Assembly (NCBI GenBank): GCA_012031035.1 | Contig: JAAUUT010000010.1 | Span: forward strand, 17,373 to 81,372 | Source of the DNA: Candidatus Altimarinota bacterium | Lineage (GTDB): Bacteria; Cyanobacteriota; Cyanobacteriia; Cyanobacteriales; Microcystaceae | DNA: 64,000 bases | Direction: 5' to 3' | In this document: piece after piece, positions 16,951 through 26,598 of the stretch | Numbering within the stretch: the stretch's first letter is position 1 | Layout: the number at the start of each line of letters is the position of its first letter | Made by a program: the position numbers and the translations under genes | The notes under the pieces: model-generated | Databases searched by the model: none | Told to the model about the DNA's origin: nothing | What the model saw: only the letters and a program-made list of their open reading frames with translations

Positions 16951-19900
16951 TCAAAATGTGACAAAAACCTGACCCCGTACAGTAAAAGGTCTGCCGGGTA
17001 TGGCACTACTATCGGTATAACTATTGATAAAGTAATCCGTATCAAACAGGTTCTCAAAATTCAACTGTACCCGCCAGTTATCGCGGCGATAATATAGCAA
17101 GGCATTGGTAAGCGCGTAACTAGGTAACTCGAAGGTATTTCCAGAGTTTCCCTGTCTGTCTCCTACAACAAACACGCCAGCCCCCAATCCCAACCCTTGC
17201 AGATTTCCTTCTTGGATTTCATAAACTGCCCAAATACTGCCGCTGTGCTGGGGCACATTGCGAACCTGATTCCCTTGCAAACCTGTCGTATCCTCAGTAA
17301 TTTCAGCATCAATGTAAGAGTAGTTAGCGATTAGCCGCAGACCGGGTAGAAGTTCGCCTCTTATGTCAAAGTCAATACCTCGACTGCGCTGTTCGCCAAT
17401 CTGAATGTTAAAGTTAGGGTCAACGGGATCGGGTTGAAAATCGTTTTGTCGAGTAATTTGATAAAAAGCCAGGGTAGCTGCCAGTCTGCCGTCTAAAAAC
17501 TCCGTTTTTACTCCTGCTTCAAATTGTTCGCCCTCGATAGGCACAAATGGATTTCTTTCTCTATCAGTACCAAATTCTGGGTCGAAAGAGCGACTCCAAC
17601 TAGCGTACAAAGAAACTGGCTCGATGGGCTGATAGACGATTCCTATACGCGGAGCAAAATTGGTGATAGTATCTGATGTGACCGAAAACTCTGGGAATAG
17701 TCTATCCTCAGTTCTACTGAATACGATATCAAAGCGACCGCCTAACAAAACTTTGACTTTATCGCCAATGGAAAGCAAATTTTGGGCATAAATCCCAATG
17801 TTGTCGCCTGTAGTGCCACCATCAAACGTTACTTCAGTATCAGTCCCAAAATTCCCGTACTCTGGATCGAAAACATCGAGCGGAAAGATTTCTGTTCCGT
17901 TACGATTTATCCCATCATCAACGCCTCGTCGCAGTTCTACTCCAAACAGGATGTCGTGTTCGATAATTCCAGTTTGAAACTGTCCTAGTAGATCGGTGCG
18001 TAGAGTATAGGTTTCCGCAGTTGTTTGATTGCTGGTGGCAACACGATTGAACGTTCTGTTATCTTCTTCAAGTTCGCCTGTGTCATAAGCAATTCCTTGG
18101 GATTCTACAAGAGCATAATTATATCGAAAGCGATTGCGGATTGACCAATCTTCGCTAAACTCATGTTCCAATAAATATCCAATATTCCAATTTGTCAGGT
18201 TAGTTTCATCAAAATCAGGTTCTCCTAAAAACCGAGAGCGAGGAATTTCTCCGACGGGGTTAGGAAGAATTGTCCCCTCTAGGGGTAAACCATAGAAGTC
18301 AACAAAGTCTGTTGCCGTTCGATAGCCACCATCAAAAGTTAGCCGAGTATTACTGCCCACTTGGAAACTGAGAACCGGAAAGATGGCAAACTCTTCTCTG
18401 TCAACAAAATCAATAAACGAACCAGAGTTTTCATAGCTCGTATTCAAACGGTACAGGATTGTCCTCTCTGAATTTAGCGGTCCTGTGAAGTCTAGGGTTC
18501 CTCGATAAGTATCATAATTACCGATGGTGGCTCCTAATCGATAAAATGGCTCTGCTTGAGGTTTCTTTTCAGCAAGGTTTACCACCCCTCCCGGCTCTCC
18601 CGAACCGTATAGCACCGATGCGGGGCCTCTTAGAATCTCGATCTGCTCGATGTTGCTTTGAAAGTCTGTCACATAACCATTAGCACTCTGTTCTGAGAGT
18701 CCATCTCGTAAAACCGTGCTGTTAAAACCCCGAACAATCGGCCCTCCAAAGTCCACAACTGGGGTAACACCAGCCACATTACGCAGTGCATCCTGAAAGT
18801 TAGTTACGTTTTGGTCTTGTAGTACTTGCTGGGGGATTACCTGAATCGACTGGGGAATATCCCGTAAGGGCGTATCGGTTCGCGTTCCTATAGATGAATT
18901 AGGTACAAAGTAGCCATCTTGCTCTCCCGTTACCACTAACTCAATATCTTCTTCTCCCTGTGCTGAAGGAGCATCGCCAACAGCGCTAAAAACTAACCCC
19001 TCCTCACTATCAAATAACTCTACCGTCGGCTGTTTTTCTTCTCCCACTGCCGTTACTCGAACAGTATTCTCGTTTTGATTGGTAACAGTTACCTCGCTAA
19101 CTCCTTCAATGGGATTTTCAGTCCGAAATGGCCGATCATCTGGTAACTTTAATTGAGCATTGGGGATCTCAGCAATAAAGTTGTTTCCTTCTGAAACGTT
19201 GACAACTCGCAACTGTTGTGCTTTGCCTGCGGGAGTCAGCAAGACTATTTCAAATCCCATTTCGGTTGGGTTGAGTTGCACTCGGTCAATTGAGACAATT
19301 TGACCCTCACCCTCCTCCGGCTGGGGAGTAGATGGGGTCTGTGCCGACTCCTCAACCGGAGTGAAAGAGAAAATCAATCCAGAATCACTGTCAAACAATT
19401 CAACCTGTGGTAGGGCGGTTTCTCCAGTTGCTGTAACGCGAATCTTACTGGCATCTCTGTTCGTCACTGTAATTTCGCTAATTCCTTGTGCTGGGTTGGT
19501 TTGACGAAATGGCTTGCCGTCTGGCAACTGTAATTGAGTATTAGGAATCTCGACGATGAAGTTATTACCAGAACTAATATTACTCGGTTGCAGCAGTTCG
19601 GCGCTTCCGGTCGGCGTTTGTAAAATCAGTTCTATCGCCGTCTCGGTAGGGTTGAGTTGCACTCCAGTCACAGGTATGATTTGACCCTCCTCTGGCTCTC
19701 CCTGTGAAGCTCCTCGTTCCCCACTGGCTTCGGGGAAAGAAGGAGTCGGCGTTTGAGTTGGCGGTGTCTGTGCCCCTTGCCCTCCCTCCAGAGGGGTTAA
19801 GCCAAAAATTAATCCTTTGTCGGAGTCAAATAATTCTACTTGCGGAGCGGCGTTTTCTCCAATGACTGTAACGCGAATGGTATTACTATCTCGATTGGTA

Positions 19901-20403
19901 ACTGTGACTTCACTGATGCCTTCTATCGGATTCGTTTGACGAAATGATTGGCCTTCTGGCAGTTTCAGTTGTGAGTTGGGAATCTCGACGATGAAGTTAT
20001 TGCCTGAACTGATATTATTCGGTTCCAGGAGTTCGGTGCTTCCGGTTGGCGTTTGTAAAATCAGTTCTATCGCCGTCTCGGTAGGGTTGAGTTGCACTCC
20101 AGTCACAAAGATGATTTGACCTTGCTCTGGCTCTCCCTGTGACCCGCCTCGTTCCTCTTTATCCCCCTGTATCCTCCCTTGCAAAGGAGGGATGGAGGGA
20201 TGAGGGGGAGAGGGGGTTAAGTCAAAGATTAATTTTTCGTCTTGAAAGGAGTGAGAAATAATGCTGAGGTCGGTAACACAACAGCTTAACTCAAGAGGCT
20301 TTTCTTTCTCACTAAATCGTCGGTTGGCTCGTTCTTCTCTATACGTTGGTGTTATTTGCACTTCTTGAGAGAGTGCTGAATGATTGTCTAAAACACCAAT
20401 CAT
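16951..20403 (-). CDS. TonB-dependent siderophore receptor with three AMIN domains
   Basis: This outer-membrane receptor (1150 residues from ATG 20403) has three tandem AMIN-like domains (about 94-205, 238-350, 368-480; repeat core VQLNPTE, SSGNNFIVEIP), a TonB plug (about 495-620, DIPQSIQVIPQQVL, LRGPASVLYGSGEPGG) and a 22-strand-type barrel ending in Phe (VRGQVFVTF). The first two AMIN copies are nearly identical in DNA, so the duplication is recent. A piece of a fourth (DEKLIFDLTP) precedes them. No signal peptide follows ATG 20403. Reading the A7 run at 20415-20421 as A6 would extend the start to ATG 20452 and add a hydrophobic leader (ARLFWLTGMIGVL). It pairs with the binding lipoprotein downstream. 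Confidence 0.9.
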   Translation of the reverse strand: MIGVLDNHSALSQEVQITPTYREERANRRFSEKEKPLELSCCVTDLSIISHSFQDEKLIFDLTPSPPHPSIPPLQGRIQGDKEERGGSQGEPEQGQIIFVTGVQLNPTETAIELILQTPTGSTELLEPNNISSGNNFIVEIPNSQLKLPEGQSFRQTNPIEGISEVTVTNRDSNTIRVTVIGENAAPQVELFDSDKGLIFGLTPLEGGQGAQTPPTQTPTPSFPEASGERGASQGEPEEGQIIPVTGVQLNPTETAIELILQTPTGSAELLQPSNISSGNNFIVEIPNTQLQLPDGKPFRQTNPAQGISEITVTNRDASKIRVTATGETALPQVELFDSDSGLIFSFTPVEESAQTPSTPQPEEGEGQIVSIDRVQLNPTEMGFEIVLLTPAGKAQQLRVVNVSEGNNFIAEIPNAQLKLPDDRPFRTENPIEGVSEVTVTNQNENTVRVTAVGEEKQPTVELFDSEEGLVFSAVGDAPSAQGEEDIELVVTGEQDGYFVPNSSIGTRTDTPLRDIPQSIQVIPQQVLQDQNVTNFQDALRNVAGVTPVVDFGGPIVRGFNSTVLRDGLSEQSANGYVTDFQSNIEQIEILRGPASVLYGSGEPGGVVNLAEKKPQAEPFYRLGATIGNYDTYRGTLDFTGPLNSERTILYRLNTSYENSGSFIDFVDREEFAIFPVLSFQVGSNTRLTFDGGYRTATDFVDFYGLPLEGTILPNPVGEIPRSRFLGEPDFDETNLTNWNIGYLLEHEFSEDWSIRNRFRYNYALVESQGIAYDTGELEEDNRTFNRVATSNQTTAETYTLRTDLLGQFQTGIIEHDILFGVELRRGVDDGINRNGTEIFPLDVFDPEYGNFGTDTEVTFDGGTTGDNIGIYAQNLLSIGDKVKVLLGGRFDIVFSRTEDRLFPEFSVTSDTITNFAPRIGIVYQPIEPVSLYASWSRSFDPEFGTDRERNPFVPIEGEQFEAGVKTEFLDGRLAATLAFYQITRQNDFQPDPVDPNFNIQIGEQRSRGIDFDIRGELLPGLRLIANYSYIDAEITEDTTGLQGNQVRNVPQHSGSIWAVYEIQEGNLQGLGLGAGVFVVGDRQGNSGNTFELPSYALTNALLYYRRDNWRVQLNFENLFDTDYFINSYTDSSAIPGRPFTVRGQVFVTF
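20165..20215. repeat. Palindromic repeat inside the TonB receptor gene
   Basis: A C-rich arm (CCTCCCTT) and a G-rich arm (AAAGGAGG) face each other across a short loop, followed by further GGAGGG units. The insert keeps frame and encodes the Pro-rich stretch after LTPSPPHP in the N-terminal part of the receptor. It resembles the repeat in the ketosynthase gene at 6330-6400. Confidence 0.5.
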
Positions 20404-20439
20404 TCCCGTCAGCCAAAAAAAGTCTAGCTATATGCCCTA

Positions 20440-20462
20440 GTTTTATTATCATTCCTCACACG
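20440..20462. promoter_or_regulatory. Possible Fur box at the TonB receptor start
   Basis: TTATTATCATTCCTC (near 20443-20457) partly matches the ATAATCATTATC half of the Fur consensus. It lies around the extended start of an iron-receptor gene, where Fur repression is expected. The match is imperfect. Confidence 0.25.
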
Positions 20463-20775
20463 CGATCGCTTTTAACACTATTGCAAATAACTTTCAATTC
20501 TATAACAATGGTCGCTACTTACTAAATCTCAGACTTTGTAACTGAATCGATCGCGTCTTCCTATATTCAATTAATTTTTGAGCAGGTCAATTTAGTTTGA
20601 TTTGTATATTTATGCAGATAAAATTTTTACAAATACTAAAGATTCTCAATATTAAAAGTAAAAAATTATAGTATCTTGTAATTAAAAAATCGCAAAAGTA
20701 GTCATTATAAATTGTGTACGCTAGGACGGAGGAACGTTAAAAATTTACAAATTCTCTGTTTTTTCCCTTGTTGTA

Positions 20776-22833
20776 CTAGTTCCAATCATCCCAATTTTCA
20801 TTAAAGATCGAGGTATCGGGAAAAGCAGTTGGGTTGCCGCTTTCATTCAAAATACGTTGAAGTTGCAGTAATTTTCTTTCCTTAATAATCGGAGCTTGGT
20901 CAACTAGCTGATAAGGTAAAATTTCACCATCATTGAGAGCAAATGCTGCGGTTATTCCTGCCGCCGCCCCCGACGACCATTCAAAGGAATGAACCCGATA
21001 CGCTGCTGCGGCAATGTGACTGACGGCAATACTTTTTCCGGCTACTAATAGATTATCTATCCTTTGGGGAATCATTGCTCGTAAGGGAATTTGGAAGGGA
21101 TAAGCTTGTCCCTGACCGCGACGTTCGCCTTCGCGTTCGGTATTGCCTGGGGCTTCTGGAGGAGATTTAGTCATGCAAGGATGAAAATCGATCGCGTAGT
21201 GACCGATTCCTACTGCATCGGGATAAATTGTCGAACGCTTGCGTCGCTGGACGGCATCGGGCGAAACTTTACCTCCAATCGTATCGAGTCCTTCTAAACC
21301 CGCTAAGGCAGCTTGTAGGCGGCGATACTCGCTAGCTGATAAGGTTTGGCGATAGTAGTCGTCTTGGTAGTTGCGGCGAGAAATATCGATTTCATTAACT
21401 ACAAAGCCATCTTCATAAGCATAAGAAGGTCGTCCCATAATTCGCCGTCCTTCTCGCATATAAGGATATTTAGATAAACCGTGTGCCGTTCCCATCGGAG
21501 AATCCAATCCGGCAAGAAAACGATTATTAGGATAAGGCTTTTTAACGCCCTCTCCAAGTTGAGAATCGGTGGTTCCCATTACCAACCAATAAAAGAATCC
21601 TATTGCGTGTTCTTCGCCCTTGTGGAGGGTTTCGGTTCGCAATCCTCCCATCCATCCACCAGGATTTAATTGTCCCGTCGCTTTGAGTTGTTCGCGGGTA
21701 TAGATGAGGTTATCTTGAGACGTTCCCGGACGATAATCGTTGCCCCACGTCCAGTTTTGCATAGAAATATCTCCAGGCATCGGGGTTTCAAAGGTAACGC
21801 CGCCGAATGTTTCTGATGACCCATCTAGGGGACTCCAGATACGTCGATAAGTAAAGACTAAATTAAAGCTTGCCAGACGTTCTAATTCATAGCTGTAGTA
21901 AGGAGAATGCTGGAGATAATTGGGAGGCATTTCATGTTTTTGGGATTCCTCAGTAGCTTCCATCGCAAAGGTGTAGGTAAATCCCTGGGGACAATAAGGA
22001 TCGGCAGTCGCGCTGGAGGAAGAAGGTTCGAGGTAAGAACGCGGATCGATGCCCAAGCGATAGGGAACGTCTGCTAAACCGATTAGTTCTCCGGTTTCTG
22101 TGGCTTCTATAACGTACCAATTAGCGGGTTTTTGTGCTTCGGAAGCTTTAGGAGTAAAGCGAATAATCATTTTTTTAAAACGAGATGAATCTTCGTAGCG
22201 ATAAGCATCTTCGATGGTTTTTGAAAGAGGTTCGGTGTTGAGAGGCGGTGTGCCTGCGGCGGCACTGTGTTGAATTGCGATCGCGTTTTTAATTTGTTCT
22301 CCGGTTCCTCCGGTGACAACTTTGCCAATCTCTAAGTCTTTAATAACAGTTGAAGGAAACCATTTTAGTTCGCCTTCGCCTTTTTCGGCGGCATCTTCTA
22401 ACTGTTTCATCAATATCTGATGACCGTCTTCGGGAAGGTAGCAAGAGTCGCTAACCCAACAGTCGCCTGGATTGAGTTCGCCGTATTTCTCTTCAATTCC
22501 CTTTCTTAATTCTAAATAGCCGCGCGGATAAAAAAGTTTATCTCGCTGGGTTTTTCGTTCGTCTAAGGCGGAGGTTCCCTGAGATGATATTTGTCCCCCT
22601 ACCCAATCGGTGATTTCTGTCAAGCAAACTGTCTTGCCTTTTAACAAAGCTTCATAAGCGGCTGCCGAGCCTGCTAGTCCCCCGCCAGCGACTAAGATAT
22701 CGCATTCGACCGTTTGGTCGGGATTTCTTGGCGGTGTAGCAAGGGTAATAGGAGCGATTGATTCCCAAACTATTAAACTTATAGGAACAGAAAATAATCC
22801 TCGCCACCAACGCTTTACAGTTTTTTTCGACAT
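20776..22833 (-). CDS. Exported FAD-dependent oxidoreductase
   Basis: The 685-residue protein belongs to the FAD_oxidored (PF12831-like) family. After a Tat- or Sec-like N-terminus (KRWWRGLFSVPISLIVWES) comes the dinucleotide fold DILVAGGGLAGSAAAYEALL, then EITDWVGGQISSQG, and a C-terminal FAD-binding segment (IDNLLVAGKSIAVSHIAAAA). The twin residues before the hydrophobic stretch are KR, not RR, so Tat export is uncertain. Such proteins are often annotated xanthan lyase-like or just FAD-dependent; the substrate cannot be read from sequence. It is single and followed by an AT-rich gap. Confidence 0.85.
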   Translation of the reverse strand: MSKKTVKRWWRGLFSVPISLIVWESIAPITLATPPRNPDQTVECDILVAGGGLAGSAAAYEALLKGKTVCLTEITDWVGGQISSQGTSALDERKTQRDKLFYPRGYLELRKGIEEKYGELNPGDCWVSDSCYLPEDGHQILMKQLEDAAEKGEGELKWFPSTVIKDLEIGKVVTGGTGEQIKNAIAIQHSAAAGTPPLNTEPLSKTIEDAYRYEDSSRFKKMIIRFTPKASEAQKPANWYVIEATETGELIGLADVPYRLGIDPRSYLEPSSSSATADPYCPQGFTYTFAMEATEESQKHEMPPNYLQHSPYYSYELERLASFNLVFTYRRIWSPLDGSSETFGGVTFETPMPGDISMQNWTWGNDYRPGTSQDNLIYTREQLKATGQLNPGGWMGGLRTETLHKGEEHAIGFFYWLVMGTTDSQLGEGVKKPYPNNRFLAGLDSPMGTAHGLSKYPYMREGRRIMGRPSYAYEDGFVVNEIDISRRNYQDDYYRQTLSASEYRRLQAALAGLEGLDTIGGKVSPDAVQRRKRSTIYPDAVGIGHYAIDFHPCMTKSPPEAPGNTEREGERRGQGQAYPFQIPLRAMIPQRIDNLLVAGKSIAVSHIAAAAYRVHSFEWSSGAAAGITAAFALNDGEILPYQLVDQAPIIKERKLLQLQRILNESGNPTAFPDTSIFNENWDDWN

Positions 22834-22946
22834 CGCTTAACAGTTATCAATAGTTTGTAATCCGATTTCCTTTAAATCTCGATCGCTTTTCTTTAACAAC
22901 TGTTCCCAACTTGAAGATTAAATTTGGATGGCAGCCAATTTTTTTA

Positions 22947-22991
22947 CAGCGACCACTTCCCATAAGACTTTACTGGGAACTAGTCGCTGTG
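22947..22991. repeat. Hairpin downstream of ilvD
   Basis: The arms 22947-22963 (ACAGCGACCACTTCCCA) and 22975-22991 (TGGGAACTAGTCGCTGT) pair with one interruption. The T-run lies on the wrong side for a terminator of the minus-strand ilvD transcript, so I list it as a repeat. Confidence 0.45.
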
Positions 22992-23053
22992 CGCTGTTGG
23001 AGGGGGAAACACTCAAGATTGGTCGCTAGCAACTTACGTTACTGGTAATTAAC

Positions 23054-24745
23054 TCAAAACAGGTTTAAATCCGTGACGGCCCCAAGACTACTAGAAGATA
23101 CTAACTTGGCATATTTTCCTAAAATTCCTCTCGTGTAGCGAGGTTGAGGAGGCTTCCAATTGGTGCGGCGCACGGCTAATTCCTCTTCTGGGACGTTCAG
23201 TTGCAACAATCTTTGACGAGCATCGATAGTAATGCGATCGCCTTCTTGAACTAGTGCAATTGTACCACCGACGGCAGCTTCTGGGGCAACGTGACCGACA
23301 ACCATTCCGTAGGTTCCGCCAGAAAAGCGTCCATCTGTAATTAACCCAACAGAATCCCCTAAACCTGCCCCAATAATTGCAGAAGTCGGCGCAAGCATTT
23401 CTCGCATTCCCGGCCCGCCTTTAGGCCCTTCGTAACGGATAACAATTACATCTCCTGGATTAATCTTGCCAGCGAGAATAGCATCGAGACATTCTTCTTC
23501 GGATTCAAATACTCTGGCTGGCCCTTCAATAACAGGCGTTTTGACCCCGCTAATTTTGGCAACTGCCCCCTCAGTAGCTAAATTGCCTTTTAAAATCGCC
23601 AGATGCCCTTCTTTATATACAGGATTATGCCAAGGACGAATAACATCTTGCCCTTGAGGGGGTTCGTCGGGTACGTTTGCTAGGACTTCTGCAATAGTTT
23701 TTCCAGTAATGGTTAGGGCATCTCCATGCAAGAGGTTATTGACTAGAAGTATCTTCATAACCTGGGGAATCCCGCCTGCTTGGTGCAGATTCGTAGTAAC
23801 GTATCGCCCAGAGGGTTTGAGGTCGCACAATACGGGAACGCGCCCTCGGATGGTTTCAAAATCGTCAAGGGTAAGTTCGACCCCAATCGTATTAGCTATT
23901 GCTAATAGATGCAAGACGGCATTAGTCGAACCGCCTACCGCCATAATGACAGAAATCGCATTTTCAAAGGCTTTGCGAGTGAGAATTTGACGGGGTAAAA
24001 TTTGCTGGCGAATTGCCTCGACTAAAACAATCGCAGATTTTTCCGTACTGTCGGCTTTTTCGGCATCTTCTGCTGCCATGGTCGAAGAATAGGGCAAACT
24101 CATTCCCATCGCTTCAAAAGCAGAAGACATGGTATTGGCAGTGAACATGCCACCACAGGAACCCGCCCCAGGACAAGCATTGCGTTCGATTCCCATCAGT
24201 TCGGTTTCGTCGATTTTGCCAGCGCTGTATTGTCCGACAGCTTCAAAGGAACTAACGACCGTTAAATCTTTACCGTTATAATTGCCTGGTTTAATCGTGC
24301 CGCCATAGACGAAAATAGCCGGAATATTCATGCGGGCCATGGCAATCATCGCCCCTGGCATATTTTTATCGCAGCCGCCAATGGCGAGGACTCCATCCAT
24401 ACTCTGTCCGTTACAGGCGGTTTCGATAGAGTCGGCAATGACATCGCGCGAAACGAGGGAATATTTCATGCCTTCGGTTCCCATGGAAATGCCATCGCTA
24501 ATGGTAATCGTACCGAACATCTGCGGCATTGCCCCAGCATTTTTAACCCCTTCTTCGGCACGTAAGGCTAATTGGTTAATCCCCATGTTGCAGGGGGTAA
24601 TCGTACTGTATCCGTTGGCAATCCCGACAATGGGTTTGAGAAAATCGTCGTCGCTAAAGCCTACTGCCCGTAACATGGCACGGTTAGGACTGCGTTGCGT
24701 TCCTTGAGTGACGACTCGACTTCTGTAATTATGGTAGTCTGACAT
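23054..24745 (-). CDS. ilvD: Dihydroxy-acid dehydratase
   Basis: IlvD dehydrates 2,3-dihydroxy acids to 2-keto acids in branched-chain amino acid synthesis. The 563-residue protein has the iron-sulfur cysteines in GGCDKN and [16 protein letters not shown], the family start [19 protein letters not shown], and the C-terminal TDGRFSGG loop. The length fits the IlvD/Edd family. Start is ATG 24745; a GGAGAACACATTC leader gives a GGAG ribosome site. No other ilv gene is adjacent, as is usual in cyanobacteria. Confidence 0.97.
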   Translation of the reverse strand: MSDYHNYRSRVVTQGTQRSPNRAMLRAVGFSDDDFLKPIVGIANGYSTITPCNMGINQLALRAEEGVKNAGAMPQMFGTITISDGISMGTEGMKYSLVSRDVIADSIETACNGQSMDGVLAIGGCDKNMPGAMIAMARMNIPAIFVYGGTIKPGNYNGKDLTVVSSFEAVGQYSAGKIDETELMGIERNACPGAGSCGGMFTANTMSSAFEAMGMSLPYSSTMAAEDAEKADSTEKSAIVLVEAIRQQILPRQILTRKAFENAISVIMAVGGSTNAVLHLLAIANTIGVELTLDDFETIRGRVPVLCDLKPSGRYVTTNLHQAGGIPQVMKILLVNNLLHGDALTITGKTIAEVLANVPDEPPQGQDVIRPWHNPVYKEGHLAILKGNLATEGAVAKISGVKTPVIEGPARVFESEEECLDAILAGKINPGDVIVIRYEGPKGGPGMREMLAPTSAIIGAGLGDSVGLITDGRFSGGTYGMVVGHVAPEAAVGGTIALVQEGDRITIDARQRLLQLNVPEEELAVRRTNWKPPQPRYTRGILGKYAKLVSSSSLGAVTDLNLF

Positions 24746-24857
24746 GAATGTGTTCTCCTTGCGATCGCTCCCAATTGTCTATTTTCAGCTTTTTTGTTCT
24801 CTGGTAGTGGCCAACTCTATAAAGGTTTAAGATTGGAACTAGATTTCTGCTTTGTTC

Positions 24858-25737
24858 TTATTTAAGGCGATCGAATGGTAAGGTTTCGCGATCGAAAATA
24901 CGTTCTGCATAATTCACTAATTCTTCATCTTTTAATAACTGCCAAAATGAATCTATATTTTCAAACGATTGCCAACGGTTGAGAATATCAAGCTCTGAAG
25001 CTCGTCCATCAAGCTTGCAACCATCGAAGGAACTCCCCCCCCCATAACCTTTTATTTGCTCTCGACCAGCATCTGTAAATTCTATCTCCAAGCTGGTCGC
25101 TAGTTCTTGGCGGTATTGCTGGCTATAATGCCATTGATTAAAGTTTACACATAATTTATTGTGGGTAAGAAATTGCGTTTCCCCCAAAAACTCTCGCGCA
25201 TAAGATTTCCAAAGTGCGATAGCTTGACCGGCACTACCATCATCAATCTTGGACATATTTGATTGGAGTCTACTAGCTATTAAATTGAAAGGATCTCTAA
25301 GAATAAGAACATCAAATCGATTAGCTGAAGCCCCAACATATATATCGTGGAACTTTTCAAATTTTTCAGAGCCTATCTTTTCAAGTTTCTGATCTTCATA
25401 GCTGATGAGTAGCAGGCTTTTTTTTAGAAAAATTTCCTATCGCTTCCTCGCGAAATTCTGGCTTTTTAAAATGACTATAAAGAAACTGATAGGGATTTTG
25501 ACCAGCAGGAGGATGATTGAGATGCCAAGCTTTGTCTGGATGTTGGGCCCTTATCCAGCCAATAATTGCATGATTTCCTGTCCGTCGCAATCCGGCAATT
25601 AAGATTTCTTTTTGGTTAATAATTTCTGTCGGTCGAACTACAACTTGCTTATAAAAACGCCAATAATTTGAAGACTCTTGTAGTAAATAATTTTTTTGAC
25701 TTCTCAGGCGATTCATCAGATTAGGAAAGCTATTCAT
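24858..25737 (-). pseudogene. Sulfotransferase-like protein, frameshifted
   Basis: The first frame (25396-25737) has LIAGLRRTGNHAIIGWI, resembling the 5' phosphosulfate loop of PAPS-dependent sulfotransferases, and then runs out after KKKPATHQL. A second frame carries LLLISYEDQKLEKIG, VLILRDPFNLIASRL (the 3' phosphate region) and a helical C-terminus ending near 24858. Reading the T8 run at 25418-25425 as T7 joins them into one protein of about 292 residues. Its place just before the rml genes suggests a surface-glycan sulfotransferase, but the acceptor is unknown and the family match is moderate. Confidence 0.75.
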
Positions 25738-25954
25738 TAATAAAATCTCCTTGAATTAAGTAATATTTCTCTTTTACTCGATCTTGGCTTTTTTACCCAG
25801 ACTTTCATCAAATCTTTAATCACAAAAACTTGCTGGCGAGTCTGTTCGCATCCTTAATATTTCCCTATCGCTGTACATCAATCCCTATTAACCGCTAAAC
25901 TACTTGACGAAGTAATATAGTCTATTGCTGCGATCGCCCGATAATTAAACTTGA

Positions 25955-26499
25955 ATGAATATCATTGTTACGGAAATTCCTGAAGTATTAATCCTCGAAC
26001 CCAAAATCTATGGGGATTCTCGCGGATTTTTTTACGAAAGCTACAACGAGCAAGTTTTGCCGCAAAAGCAGGTGTATCGCCTCATTTCGTTCAAGATAAT
26101 CATTCTTGTTCGCTAAAAAACGTTTTGCGAGGATTGCACTATCAAATTCAACAACCTCAAGGAAAGTTAGTTCGCGTCGTTGTTGGGGAAGTGTTTGACG
26201 TTGCTGTCGATATTAGAAAAAGTTCTCCTACCTTCGGTCAATGGGTGGGTTGTCTTCTGAGTGCTGAAAATAAGCGACAGTTTTGGATTCCAGAAGGATT
26301 TGCTCACGGTTTTTTAGTCCTTTCCGAAGTAGCTGAATTTTTATACAAAACTACCAATTATTATGCGCCACAATACGATCGCACGTTACTTTGGAACGAT
26401 GCCAACCTCGCGATCGCATGGCCGCTCGATGGCAATCCCATCCTATCGGAGAAAGATAAAGCAGGTCAACTTTTTAAAAATGCTGAAGTGTTTTTATGA
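25955..26499 (+). pseudogene. rmlC: dTDP-4-dehydrorhamnose 3,5-epimerase, frameshifted
   Basis: RmlC epimerises dTDP-4-dehydro-6-deoxyglucose in dTDP-rhamnose synthesis. ATG 25955 opens MNIIVTEIPEVLILEP with GDSRGFFYESYN. Near 26055-26058 (T4) the frame breaks; with one more T it reads AAKAGVSPHFVQDNHSCSLK and continues to RGLHYQ, GEVFDVAVDIRKSSPTFG and EGFAHGFLVLSE. The catalytic His (GLHYQ) and the cupin residues are present in the second part. The restored protein of 181 residues has the family length. Its stop overlaps an AATTATG tandem repeat. The gene starts the rmlC-rmlD-rmlA group. Confidence 0.88.
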
Positions 26500-26520
26500 A
26501 TTATGAATTATGAATTATGA
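26499..26520 (+). repeat. Heptanucleotide repeat, three AATTATG copies
   Basis: AATTATG repeats three times, beginning within the rmlC stop codon. The same heptamer recurs six times at 44911-44952 and, on the opposite strand, at 47908-47936. Confidence 0.8.
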
Positions 26521-26598
26521 AAACTAGGAGAGAAAAAATTGTGAATGATAAATTATCAAACATAGGAGTTCTATTGAATGATGAATTTATAGATTTAA

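Noticed and set aside
20640..20700. Further Fur box candidate in the 20.6 kb gap
   Set aside because: The AT-rich stretch has no convincing GATAAT repeats; only the match near 20445 is listed, with low confidence.
22947..22991. Hairpin downstream of ilvD as a terminator
   Set aside because: On the ilvD strand the stem is followed by an A-run, not a T-run, so it is listed only as a repeat.
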